Part shown: piece after piece, positions 1 to 6,595 of the stretch
Numbering within the stretch: position 1 is the first letter of the stretch
Layout of the letters: the number at the start of each line of letters is the position of its first letter
Source of the DNA: Bacteroidia bacterium
GTDB lineage: Bacteria > Bacteroidota > Bacteroidia > AKYH767-A > OLB10
Reading direction: 5' to 3'
NCBI GenBank assembly: GCA_025450095.1
Contig: JANWID010000273.1
Coordinates: 1-8,424, forward strand
DNA: 8,424 nt
Made by a program: the position numbers and the translations under genes
The notes under the pieces: generated by a model
Database searches by the model: none
What the model was told of the DNA's origin: nothing
The model's input: only the letters and a program-made list of their open reading frames with translations

Positions 1-246
1 AGTTTCCATTTGAAGCGCGACTGCTTCCGCTTCTTTTACCTTCCCTGCCAGGAATGCATTTAACTGCTGATAATTCGGATGGGATTTACGGACCTTGCCT
101 TTTGCATCGTCCCAACATTCCGGACGGATGCGGTAATTTAAAAAAACGAATTTTGAAATTCTATTTTTGGTAATGCGGATGCACAACGGTGCTTCTCCAA
201 TTGCATTTATTTTTGATGTTCTAAGTATTACTTTTACAGTTGCCAT
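1..246 (-). CDS. Tyrosine recombinase/integrase, N-terminal part (truncated by window edge)
   Basis: The reverse strand is open from ATG at 246 to base 1, giving 82 residues that begin MATVKVILRTSKIN and continue with GEAPLCIRITKNR, a WDD motif near residue 45 and KSHPNYQQLN. This pattern (short beta strands with 'I.ITKNR.SKF', then W-D, then 'HPN...LN.FL..K..EAE') is typical of the N-terminal arm-type DNA-binding domain of Bacteroidota tyrosine recombinases. The SAM-like core-binding domain and the catalytic R-H-R-Y residues would lie beyond the left edge, so activity cannot be judged. It is transcribed away from all other genes, with a long leader and a promoter at about 349-378. That geometry matches intI next to an integron array, but known IntI proteins lack such an arm domain. 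It could instead be the integrase of a separate integrated element. The family call is fairly sure; the role is inferred. Confidence 0.8.
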   Translation of the reverse strand, partial: MATVKVILRTSKINAIGEAPLCIRITKNRISKFVFLNYRIRPECWDDAKGKVRKSHPNYQQLNAFLAGKVKEAEAVALQMET

Positions 247-290
247 TTGATTTTTAAATTTGAATGTTAGTAGTGAAATAAATTTTATGC

Positions 291-312
291 GGTACAACAC
301 GGGTACAACATC
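291..312. repeat. Tandem 11-bp direct repeat in the recombinase leader
   Basis: GGTACAACACG (291-301) is followed directly by GGTACAACATC (302-312): 9 of 11 bases are identical, with a period of one helical turn. It lies between the recombinase promoter and its start codon. Short phased direct repeats are typical of arm-type sites bound by arm-binding integrases, of integrase-binding repeats in attI, or of an operator. Which of these applies is inference. Confidence 0.5.
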
Positions 313-348
313 TATCACTTTTGCTTGCTCCTGTTTAACATTCGGGTG

Positions 349-378
349 CAAAGATAAAGTGAGTAATCTACTGACAAT
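349..378 (-). promoter_or_regulatory. Bacteroidota-type promoter for the recombinase
   Basis: Read on the minus strand, 356-349 is TATCTTTG, an exact match to the Bacteroidota -7 consensus TAnnTTTG. ATTG at 378-375, 18 bases upstream, is a fair -33 element (consensus TTTG). Transcription would begin near 340, leaving a leader of about 95 bases before the recombinase ATG at 246. The leader contains the direct repeats at 291-312. Confidence 0.5.
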
Positions 379-420
379 CAATGAAATCAGGGCATAAGGA
401 GGAACGAGGGGGCAAAAGGA

Positions 421-451
421 GAAGAATCTTTAATCCCTTCTTCGTTATCGG
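421..451 (+). repeat. First attC/attI-like half site at the start of the array
   Basis: The sequence AATCCCTTCTTC followed by GTTATCGG (444-451) has the same right end (CCC..TTC then GTTA) as the repeats ending at 3637, 4841 and 7270. It sits about 200 bp from the divergent recombinase and just before the first plus-strand gene, where an integron would have attI or the first cassette junction. GAAGAA (421-426) and TTCTTC (438-443) form a small inverted repeat. No clear TAACA left half is visible, so it may be an attI-type rather than a full attC-type site. In 247-420 nothing else is seen beyond the promoter and direct repeats. Confidence 0.45.
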
Positions 452-503
452 ATATGCTTTCGCTTCGAGTAAACTATAGTGCTAAATTCAAACTGATATG
501 AAG
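444..503 (+). repeat. Cassette 5' leader, copy 1
   Basis: The first 17 bases, GTTATCGGATATGCTTT, are identical to 6462-6478. A later part, AGTGCTAAATTCAAACTGA, is nearly identical to AGTGCTAATTTGAAACTGA downstream of copy 2. Between them copy 1 has about 13 extra bases. The same leader thus precedes two unrelated genes, this T9SS cargo protein and the DoxX-like protein, suggesting a common cassette 5' end or a shared expression signal. Confidence 0.6.
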
Positions 504-2063
504 AAACTAACTTTATTAATTGCAATTCTGCTGAAAGTTCAATTAGGAAATTGTCAAATTACTTTCCAGAAAACTTTTGGAGGAGCAAATATTGATGCTG
601 GTTATGCAGTTCAGCAAACTACAGATGGAGGATATATTATTACCGGATGGACACAAAGTTTCGGTGCAGGTACTTCAGATGTTTATTTAATAAAGACTGA
701 TTCAAACGGAGATACCTTATGGACAAAAACATTTGGAGGAACTGCTGCTGATGTTGGTCTTGCAATACAGCAAACTACAGATGGTGGGTACATCATTACC
801 GGATGGACACAAAGTTTCGGTGCAGGTTCTTATGATATTTACCTAATCAAGACAAATTCTGCCGGAAACCTTTTGTGGACAAAAACTATTGGAGGAGCAA
901 ATCAAAATTTAGGTTACTCTGTTCAGCAAACTACAGATGGTGGGTATATTATTAATGGAAATGTACAAATTATTCCTTTTGGTTTTTATTATGTTCATTT
1001 AATCAAGACTAATGCAAATGGCGATACTTTATGGACAAAAACGTTTGGTGGAACGACAGGTGGTGAGGGATGGTGTGTTCATCAAACTACGGACGGAGGA
1101 TATATTATTACAGGAAAAACCACAAGTTTTGGTTCTGGGGCATATGATGCTTATTTAATGAAGACGGATGTAAATGGAAATTTACTTTGGACAAAAACTT
1201 ATGGCAATTCAAATTATGATGAGGGTACTTCCGTTCAACAAACTACAGATGGAGGATATATTTTTACAGGCGGTACAACAAGACTCAGCTCTGGATATTC
1301 TGATGTTTTATTAATCAAAACAAATAGTAATGGAGATACATTATGGACCAAATCATTTGGAGGAGCATATCATGATTATGGCTATTCTGTTAAACAGACT
1401 TCAGATGGAGGTTATATTGTTGCCGGACGGACAGATAAATTTGGGACGGGGAGTAATGATGGTTATTTAATTAAAACAAATGCCAATGGAGATTCTTTGT
1501 GGACAACAACTTTTGACTTGCTCGATAATGATGAAAACTATTCCGTTCAGCAAACTACAGATGGAGGATATATTATTGCAGGATTAACAACCAGTTTTGG
1601 TGTAAGTGATGTTTATTTAATCAAGACTGATGCGAACGGAAACAGCGGCTGTAACCAGGGAAACTTAACAACTATTACTGATTCATCCGTAATACAATTG
1701 ACAAGTCCTACAGCAATGACTTATTCTCCAGCTTCTAATGTAAATAATGCCGCTACTATTGTAGGTTATGGAGGCATCGCCAATACATTGTGCTTTGCTG
1801 TTGGTATAAATGAAGTAACAACTAATAATTTATTTTTTCTTTCTCCTAATCCATCGGAAGGGAATTTTATTATTTCATTTGAAGGAACAATTATGAATGG
1901 TAATATTGAAATATTAAACGTTCTTGGAGAAAGCGTTTTTACAGAAAATATTTTCAACGTATCAAAAAAAGAAATTAATGTTAAGAATATTTCACTCGGA
2001 ATTTATTTTGTGAAAGTGCAAACAGAGAACGGCAGCGTGACGAAAAAAATAATTAAACAGTAA
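498..2063 (+). CDS. Secreted seven-repeat (beta-propeller-like) protein with T9SS sorting domain
   Basis: This 521-residue protein is predicted to be exported by Sec and then the type IX secretion system, ending at the cell surface or outside. A signal peptide (about residues 1-19, KK then a hydrophobic stretch, ending GNCQ) is followed by six repeats of exactly 52 residues (25-336) and a shorter seventh (337-382). The repeat core is QQTTDGGYIITG, then D.YLIKT(D/N).NGDTLWTK. Seven beta-rich repeats suggest a seven-bladed propeller (inference). Residues 446-521 form a Por-type C-terminal sorting domain: SPNPSEGNF, a central NIEILNVLGE, then GIYFVKV and a basic KKIIKQ end. No catalytic motif is seen and the ligand is unknown. 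The gene is A/T-rich and has no Shine-Dalgarno sequence. The next gene starts 18 bases downstream and encodes a similar architecture, so the two are probably co-transcribed. Confidence 0.85.
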   Translation: MKKLTLLIAILLKVQLGNCQITFQKTFGGANIDAGYAVQQTTDGGYIITGWTQSFGAGTSDVYLIKTDSNGDTLWTKTFGGTAADVGLAIQQTTDGGYIITGWTQSFGAGSYDIYLIKTNSAGNLLWTKTIGGANQNLGYSVQQTTDGGYIINGNVQIIPFGFYYVHLIKTNANGDTLWTKTFGGTTGGEGWCVHQTTDGGYIITGKTTSFGSGAYDAYLMKTDVNGNLLWTKTYGNSNYDEGTSVQQTTDGGYIFTGGTTRLSSGYSDVLLIKTNSNGDTLWTKSFGGAYHDYGYSVKQTSDGGYIVAGRTDKFGTGSNDGYLIKTNANGDSLWTTTFDLLDNDENYSVQQTTDGGYIIAGLTTSFGVSDVYLIKTDANGNSGCNQGNLTTITDSSVIQLTSPTAMTYSPASNVNNAATIVGYGGIANTLCFAVGINEVTTNNLFFLSPNPSEGNFIISFEGTIMNGNIEILNVLGESVFTENIFNVSKKEINVKNISLGIYFVKVQTENGSVTKKIIKQ

Positions 2064-2081
2064 TCAGTAAAACCAAGTTCT

Positions 2082-3479
2082 ATGAAAAAACTTTTTTTCA
2101 TTCTTCTGCTCGCCATTGTACTCGAACTCAAGCAAGAAGCAAATGCGCAAATAATTTCAAACGGTTCAATGGCCAATCATGTGCTTGCAGCTTGCGGCAC
2201 AGACACTATTCAGGGATGGGGAAATAATGGTTCAGGACAATTAGGCAATGGAGCTCCAACCGTTAATCTCTGTTACTGCGACAGCGTGCCGGTTCATACA
2301 ATTATTTCCGGTGGAATAACAGCCATTGCCACTGGAAGCTCTCATACTCTTATCCTGAAAAGCGATAGCACCCTGTGGAGCTGGGGATATAACGGTTATG
2401 GGCAGGTGGGAGATGGAACATTAACAGATAGCTACACCCCCACCCAGTTGAATTCTCTCAGCGGAATTATTGGAATCAGTGCAGGTTCGCAATATTCACT
2501 TGCCGTTAAGAGCGATGGAACGGTGTGGGCATGGGGAGAAAATTATTATGGACAGTTGGGCGTGGGCGACACTACAAATAGAAATGCTCCGGTACAGGTA
2601 TCCGGTCTTACGGGCATGGTAGCTGTCTCAGGGGGATGGGGAACTTCCCTCGCCCTGAAAAATGACGGCACCGTGTGGGGTTGGGGGCGCGGTGATTATG
2701 GCGCAATAGGAGATGGCACGTATACGCAACACCTGTTACCTGTGCAGTGCAACGCGCTGACAGGAATGATTGCTGTCGCATCAGGTGGGTTTCGCTCAGT
2801 CGCATTGAAAAATAATGGTGCAGTATGGGTATGGGGTTCAGGTCCGCTCGGAGATGGTTCAGGCGGTAATCCTACCCCTGTTCCGGCAGCCATAACAGGA
2901 GTAACCGCAATTGCAACCGGCTACACTCACTCCCTTGCGCTCAAAAGTGATAGCACGGTTTGGGCATGGGGTATAAATCCTTATGGTGAATTCGGCAATG
3001 GAACAACAACCAACAGCAGCCTACCTATACAGTCAACGCCAATATCGGGGGTCACTGCCATTGGCATTGGCTATGGATTTTCTATAGCCAGAAAGTATGA
3101 CGGAACAATATGGTCATGGGGACGGAATCCAGAAGGCCAATTAGGTGATGGTACAAGGATAGAAAGGCATAACCCTGTTCAGGCGTTAAACTTTTGCGAG
3201 CTCATTACCAGTGCACAGAATATCCCTTCTTCCTTTATCGAAGAACTCCTCATCACCCCAACCCTAACCACCGGAGAGTTTACTATCACATTCCCTCACG
3301 GCATGAGTGAAGCATCCATCAGTATTTATAATTTGCCGGGAGAAAAAGTTTACACAGAAACTATTTCCGGCACACAAAAAGAAATCAATATCAAAACCCT
3401 TCCCGCAGGAATTTATTTTGTGAAAGTGTTTGACGGAGAAAAGTATCATTGCAAGAAAATTATTATTGAGCATGATTGA
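2082..3479 (+). CDS. Secreted RCC1-repeat protein with T9SS sorting domain
   Basis: The 465-residue product has a signal peptide (about 1-22, ending NAQ) and seven RCC1-type repeats (about 36-370). Each blade carries the hallmark (T/S)xWxWGxNxxGQLGDGT; examples are STLWSWGYNGYGQVGDGT near 96 and GTIWSWGRNPEGQLGDGT near 341. The blade near 246-260 is shortened (VWVWGSGPLGDGS). RCC1 repeats fold into a seven-bladed propeller, usually a binding scaffold. A type IX C-terminal sorting domain occupies about 388-465 (LLITPTLTTGEF, SISIYNLPGEKVY, LPAGIYFVKV, basic KKIII end). It starts 18 bases after the previous gene and is visibly more G/C-rich, so the pair may have different histories. The tails share a 21-base DNA identity (1998-2018 and 3408-3428). 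The partner or substrate cannot be told from the sequence. Confidence 0.88.
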   Translation: MKKLFFILLLAIVLELKQEANAQIISNGSMANHVLAACGTDTIQGWGNNGSGQLGNGAPTVNLCYCDSVPVHTIISGGITAIATGSSHTLILKSDSTLWSWGYNGYGQVGDGTLTDSYTPTQLNSLSGIIGISAGSQYSLAVKSDGTVWAWGENYYGQLGVGDTTNRNAPVQVSGLTGMVAVSGGWGTSLALKNDGTVWGWGRGDYGAIGDGTYTQHLLPVQCNALTGMIAVASGGFRSVALKNNGAVWVWGSGPLGDGSGGNPTPVPAAITGVTAIATGYTHSLALKSDSTVWAWGINPYGEFGNGTTTNSSLPIQSTPISGVTAIGIGYGFSIARKYDGTIWSWGRNPEGQLGDGTRIERHNPVQALNFCELITSAQNIPSSFIEELLITPTLTTGEFTITFPHGMSEASISIYNLPGEKVYTETISGTQKEINIKTLPAGIYFVKVFDGEKYHCKKIIIEHD

Positions 3480-3514
3480 TACCACACAGTTTCATATTTC
3501 ACCTGCCAGGTCGT

Positions 3515-3645
3515 GCCATAAATAAATATGAGAGCATTAAAACCCTTCTTTTTTTTACTTCTCTTTACAGGGGGTGGCTCATCAAGCCGATACACAAGCT
3601 GGCTCAAATGTACACTGTACATTTGCCCTCTTCTTCGTTAGCTGC
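3515..3645 (+). repeat. attC-like structured repeat, copy C
   Basis: It lies between the RCC1 gene and the dioxygenase gene and fills most of the 230-base gap. The degenerate left end (GCCATAAATAAATATGAGAGC) resembles the site opening at 8375 (GCCGATAACAATAAGAGC). It continues with CCTTCTTTTTTTTACTTCT (3544-3562), identical to 7199-7217. Then come CACAAGCTGGCTCA, a perfect 9-bp hairpin with loop ACT (3605-3625), and CCCTCTTCTTCGTTA, identical to 7259-7273. The A-rich left arm found in the copies at 4661 and 7039 is absent. The right end GTTAGCTGC (3637-3645) is the exact reverse complement of 4661-4669 on the far side of the dioxygenase gene. Confidence 0.65.
3605..3625. other. Perfect 9-bp hairpin with ACT loop (copy C)
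   Basis: CAAATGTAC (3605-3613), loop ACT, GTACATTTG (3617-3625). It is flanked by GCT on the left and CCCTCTTCTTCGTTA on the right, the same flanks and loop as the hairpin at 7238-7258. That hairpin has a largely different stem, so the fold is kept while the stem sequence varies. Confidence 0.75.
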
Positions 3646-3709
3646 TATTTATTGAAGTCACTGCAAAATACAGACATAGAAAATAAATTTATTTTAAAAT
3701 TAGAGCACA

Positions 3710-4630
3710 ATGCATCGCAGAACATTTGTAAAAAACTCATCCTTGCTCGCCTTAAGCATAGGAGTATTTGGAAGAATTAAATTCGCTAATGGCGCATTCA
3801 TTGGAGACACTCCTACAACGACTGATGTATTGGGTCCTTTTTATCGTCCGGGCGCTCCATTCAGAACAAACATTAATCCGGCTGGTTTTAATGGAACACC
3901 TCTTCATATATCGGGTGTTGTTTATCACCCGGATGGAAAAGCTGTATTTAAAAACTGCCTTGTTGAAGTGTGGCAATGCGATAACCAGGGTAAGTATGAT
4001 ACGCTATCGGGTGATTTTATTTATCGCGGTGCTGCGAAGACAGGAAATGATGGCAGCTATCATTTTATAACAACGCACCCTGCCGCTTACACCATTGATG
4101 CCAATAAGACCTTTTATCGTCCTGCGCATATTCACTTGCGAATTTCAGGTGGAGAAGAATACCAGGATTTAATTACACAGGTTTATTTTCAGGGAGACCC
4201 GCATTTGAAAACGGACTCATACTCATCATCTCCATCGGCCAGTAATCGAATTCTGGAAACATCCAAAAATTCAGAGAATGAAGATGTCGTTCACTTCGAT
4301 ATTATAATGAGCAAAGAGTTTTTACTTGATGATGCAGTTTTCAAGAAACTCTCAGGAGTTTATACCTCAAGTAAACTGTTGTCAGAGTTTGAAGGCTTAA
4401 ACGATGATGGAAGAATTGAATTATATAAAAACGGGAATTTGCTATATCTTAAAATCAGCGGTCAAATTGAGGAGGCATTGCATTATTCAGGAAACAACAC
4501 TTTTGAAAATGGCGCAGACCTGAAAATCAAATTTAAATTATTGCAGGATGGAGGAGTGAAAATTACAGGGAATGCTCTGAGCAAGGGTAATTGGCAATCA
4601 TTTGATTGCTCTAAAGTGCTGAGTTATTAA
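3710..4630 (+). CDS. Intradiol ring-cleavage dioxygenase family protein with Tat-like signal and extra C-terminal domain
   Basis: The fold is that of catechol 1,2-/protocatechuate 3,4-dioxygenases, Fe(III) enzymes that open dihydroxylated aromatic rings between the two hydroxyls. All four expected iron ligands are visible: Tyr96 in NQGKYD, Tyr127 in HPAAYT, and His140 and His142 in RPAHIHLRISG. Other family marks are GPFYRPGAP (42-50) and VEVWQCD (85-91). The start HRRTFVKN followed by a hydrophobic stretch looks like a twin-arginine signal, so the enzyme may be exported folded. Residues from about 205 to 306 form a separate beta-rich domain (SGVYTSSKLLSEF, then GRIELYKNGNLLYLKISG) resembling the C-terminal domains of some secreted hydrolases (DUF3471-like). 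It is not part of the usual dioxygenase. No other catabolic genes are nearby, so the substrate is unknown. The gene is alone between two attC-like repeats. Confidence 0.85.
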   Translation: MHRRTFVKNSSLLALSIGVFGRIKFANGAFIGDTPTTTDVLGPFYRPGAPFRTNINPAGFNGTPLHISGVVYHPDGKAVFKNCLVEVWQCDNQGKYDTLSGDFIYRGAAKTGNDGSYHFITTHPAAYTIDANKTFYRPAHIHLRISGGEEYQDLITQVYFQGDPHLKTDSYSSSPSASNRILETSKNSENEDVVHFDIIMSKEFLLDDAVFKKLSGVYTSSKLLSEFEGLNDDGRIELYKNGNLLYLKISGQIEEALHYSGNNTFENGADLKIKFKLLQDGGVKITGNALSKGNWQSFDCSKVLSY

Positions 4631-4660
4631 TCTATATTAATACTTCACAAAAGTTAAACG

Positions 4661-4854
4661 GCAGCTAACATAAAGATTAAAAGAAATAAAAAAAAGAAGG
4701 GCTTCCGTCAGTGGACGGACACGTTGAGAGGTAAACATCCCGCCTGAGGCGGGACTAATAAACAGTGTTGGGTTAACGAATCCCGAATACTCGGGATGCT
4801 TCTAATCCCTATTTTTAAAAACAGCGATAATCCCAATTTCGTTATGCGTCATAC
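4661..4854 (+). repeat. attC-like structured repeat, copy A
   Basis: It lies between the dioxygenase and serine hydrolase genes. The left end GCAGCTAAC (4661-4669) is followed by ATAAAGATTAAAAGAAATAA and GAAGGGCTTCC, nearly identical to 7051-7088. Three perfect stems follow: TCCGTC/GACGGA (4704-4719), TCCCGCC/GGCGGGA (4738-4754) and ATCCCGA/TCGGGAT (4780-4797). The right part diverges (CCCTATTTTTAAAAACAG, then CCCAATTTC) and ends in GTTATGCGTCATAC (4841-4854). That end is the inverted partner of 7039-7051, while the left end is the inverted partner of 3637-3645. The middle has GTTAACGAATCC (4772-4783), as in copy B. Confidence 0.65.
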
Positions 4855-4887
4855 ATTTGATAAATATTTTATACAAACGAAAAAAAA

Positions 4888-6333
4888 ATGAAAGCCTTTT
4901 CTTTCTTATTTCTTTTAATTTTTTCACTAAACGTTAATTCCCAAAACTTAGTAAATCGGTTTGACAGCCTCACACAAATGTATATAAATAGCAATTTTCA
5001 AGGTGTGATTTTGGTTTCAAAAGGAGATTCTGTCATTTACAATAAAGCATGGGGTTATGCTGATTTGGATGATAAAATTGTCTTGAGATCTAATACACTT
5101 TTCAAGATAGAGTCAACCGGAAAAATGTTTACCTCAACTGCGATTATGCAATTGGTAGAGACCAATAAACTGAAACTCAATAATACGGTAGAAGAAATAT
5201 TGCCTGAATTGCCATTAAAAAATGCTGCCAGGATAACAATACATCATCTGTTAACACATACATCTGGTTTAGCAAGTCCCTGGGACTCGCCTGATTACAG
5301 TTTCAAAAAAGTGTATTCTCGACAGGAGTTTGAAAAAATTATTTGTAATATGCCTCTTGTATTTGACGACCCCGGGAAGGAAATGTATTACAGCAATTCA
5401 GGTTATATCATACTTAGCTGGATGGTTGAAAAAATCAGTGGCCAATTATTCGATGATTATTTATCCGCCCATTTTTTTAAACCCCAGCAAATGTTAAACA
5501 TCCGGCATTTGAATGATACATTAATGCCAAAAGGAGAAGCACAGCCTTATCGCTTTGTAAGCAGTAAACGATACATTTCACAAAACGAAATAATAAGCCC
5601 AAAAGCAAACGGTGCAGGCGGGTGGGTAGCAAATGCATTCGACCTTTACCGGTTTATGCTCGGTATTGATGAAAACAAATATTTACAACCGTCAACTTTA
5701 AAAATAATGAGAACAGCCAATGGAACAAAACCATTGGACAGCACTTTTAATGGTTATGCATACGGGCTGGAAGTTTACAATAATGAACTGCTGGAAGGGG
5801 TGAGTTATTTTGGTCATAGTGGGGGTGGTGCAGGGTTCTCTATTGATGCCGTACTCGAGCCACTTAGCCACACAATTATAATTTTTTGCAGCAACACATT
5901 TATCAATAGTCGTGAAGTAAGCAAAAACTACCTGAGCATTGTACTCAACAGACCTGTCTTGGAAATAAAAATCCCAAGAAATATACGCGTTTACGACATG
6001 GTGGAAGCAAAAGGCATTTCTGACTTTATCAAAAATGAGAAGAAATACTTCAAATCTCTAAACATTATTCCCGATGAAAGGCTGTTCACAGGTGTGGGTG
6101 ATGCAATGGAAATGACAGAAGATTATAAAAACTTAGTTCAGTGGGCTGATTTGGGAACCCACTATTTTCCAGAAAACGGGTTTTTATTTTTGACGGAGGG
6201 CAGCAGCTATTCAAAGCTGGGAGAAAAAGCCAAAGCAATAAAATGTTTTGAAGCTGCAAAAGCGATTGCTACTAAAAACAAAGATACCCGTATGCTTGAA
6301 GAAGCTGAACGGAGAATAAAATTGATTCAATAA
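4888..6333 (+). CDS. Secreted serine hydrolase, class C beta-lactamase family
   Basis: This 481-residue protein has a signal peptide (about 1-18, ending VNSQ) and a beta-lactamase/penicillin-binding-protein fold (about 20-360). The catalytic set is present: Ser76-x-x-Lys79 in IESTGKMF, Tyr168-Ser-Asn170 in MYYSNSGY, and His310-Ser-Gly312 in FGHSGGGAGF in place of the K-T-G triad. LLTHTSGL (121-128) is a further family signature. The HSG form is common in esterases, D-aminopeptidases and LACTB-like hydrolases, so antibiotic hydrolysis is not implied. The C-terminal part (about 425-478, with LTEGSSYSKLGEKAKAIKCF) looks like a TPR-type helical hairpin, often seen after this domain in Bacteroidota. 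The start follows a run of eight A bases, with no Shine-Dalgarno. Natural substrate unknown. Confidence 0.88.
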   Translation: MKAFSFLFLLIFSLNVNSQNLVNRFDSLTQMYINSNFQGVILVSKGDSVIYNKAWGYADLDDKIVLRSNTLFKIESTGKMFTSTAIMQLVETNKLKLNNTVEEILPELPLKNAARITIHHLLTHTSGLASPWDSPDYSFKKVYSRQEFEKIICNMPLVFDDPGKEMYYSNSGYIILSWMVEKISGQLFDDYLSAHFFKPQQMLNIRHLNDTLMPKGEAQPYRFVSSKRYISQNEIISPKANGAGGWVANAFDLYRFMLGIDENKYLQPSTLKIMRTANGTKPLDSTFNGYAYGLEVYNNELLEGVSYFGHSGGGAGFSIDAVLEPLSHTIIIFCSNTFINSREVSKNYLSIVLNRPVLEIKIPRNIRVYDMVEAKGISDFIKNEKKYFKSLNIIPDERLFTGVGDAMEMTEDYKNLVQWADLGTHYFPENGFLFLTEGSSYSKLGEKAKAIKCFEAAKAIATKNKDTRMLEEAERRIKLIQ

Positions 6334-6356
6334 ATATTCAAGCTTAAACATTGTGT

Positions 6357-6434
6357 ACTCGCAGAGTCTCCTCCCATTTCGGAGGGACACTCACTCGCCC
6401 CCGTCTGACGGGTCGCCAGTGCGTTAGAGACGAG
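6357..6434. other. G/C-rich multi-hairpin block downstream of the serine hydrolase
   Basis: Stems CCTCC/GGAGG (6370-6385) and CCCGT/ACGGG (6400-6412) are nested inside GAGT/ACTC (6364-6392) and CACT/AGTG (6392-6421). Weaker outer pairing is possible between CTCG (6358-6361) and CGAG (6431-6434). The block contains GCGTTAGA (6421-6428), which resembles the right end of classical attC sites. There is no U-run after it, so it does not look like a simple terminator. It may be a diverged recombination site or a second repeat family, and is the only marked structure in the 262-base gap apart from the leader repeat that follows. Confidence 0.5.
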
Positions 6435-6449
6435 GATGAAGGTCATTGC

Positions 6450-6510
6450 GTTAATTAATTTGTTATCGGATATGCTTTGGCGGCAGTGCTAATTTGAAAC
6501 TGAGTGCAAG
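6450..6510 (+). repeat. Cassette 5' leader, copy 2, with attC-like right end
   Basis: GTTATCGGATATGCTTT (6462-6478) is identical to 444-460, and AGTGCTAATTTGAAACTGA follows, as in copy 1. The bases before it (TTAATTAATTT) fit the T-rich right end of the repeat family only loosely. If this junction is real, the serine hydrolase and DoxX genes are separate cassettes. The strong end match 4841/7039 argues that they now behave as one. Confidence 0.55.
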
Positions 6511-6518
6511 AAATTAGC

Positions 6519-6548
6519 TTTGACAAACTAAATACGAAGTGACCTTCG
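6519..6548 (+). promoter_or_regulatory. Possible promoter for the DoxX-like gene
   Basis: TTTG (6519-6522) matches the Bacteroidota -33 element. GACCTTCG (6541-6548), 18 bases on, matches four of the six fixed positions of TAnnTTTG. A leader of about 40 bases would remain before the ATG at 6596. The -7 match is weak, so this is a tentative call. Confidence 0.25.
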
Positions 6549-6595
6549 CAAAATCGAATAGAATAAGTAACCTCTAAATAAATAAAAATAAAATT

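Noticed and set aside
2608..2893. Minus-strand open frames inside the RCC1 gene, and other frames antisense to or overlapping clear genes.
   Set aside because: They lie within strongly supported coding regions and show no domain of their own; they are shadows of the repeats' codon pattern.
3529..3639. Short plus-strand frame (MRALKPFFFLLLF...) that looks like a signal peptide.
   Set aside because: The hydrophobic stretch comes from the T-rich arm of copy C and the rest is its hairpin. The corresponding DNA in copy B is not an equivalent gene.
4738..4754. G/C hairpin TCCCGCC/GGCGGGA as a rho-independent terminator for the dioxygenase gene.
   Set aside because: It is followed by ACTAATAAACAG rather than a T-run, is one of several stems in a repeated structure, and lies over 100 bases past the stop codon.
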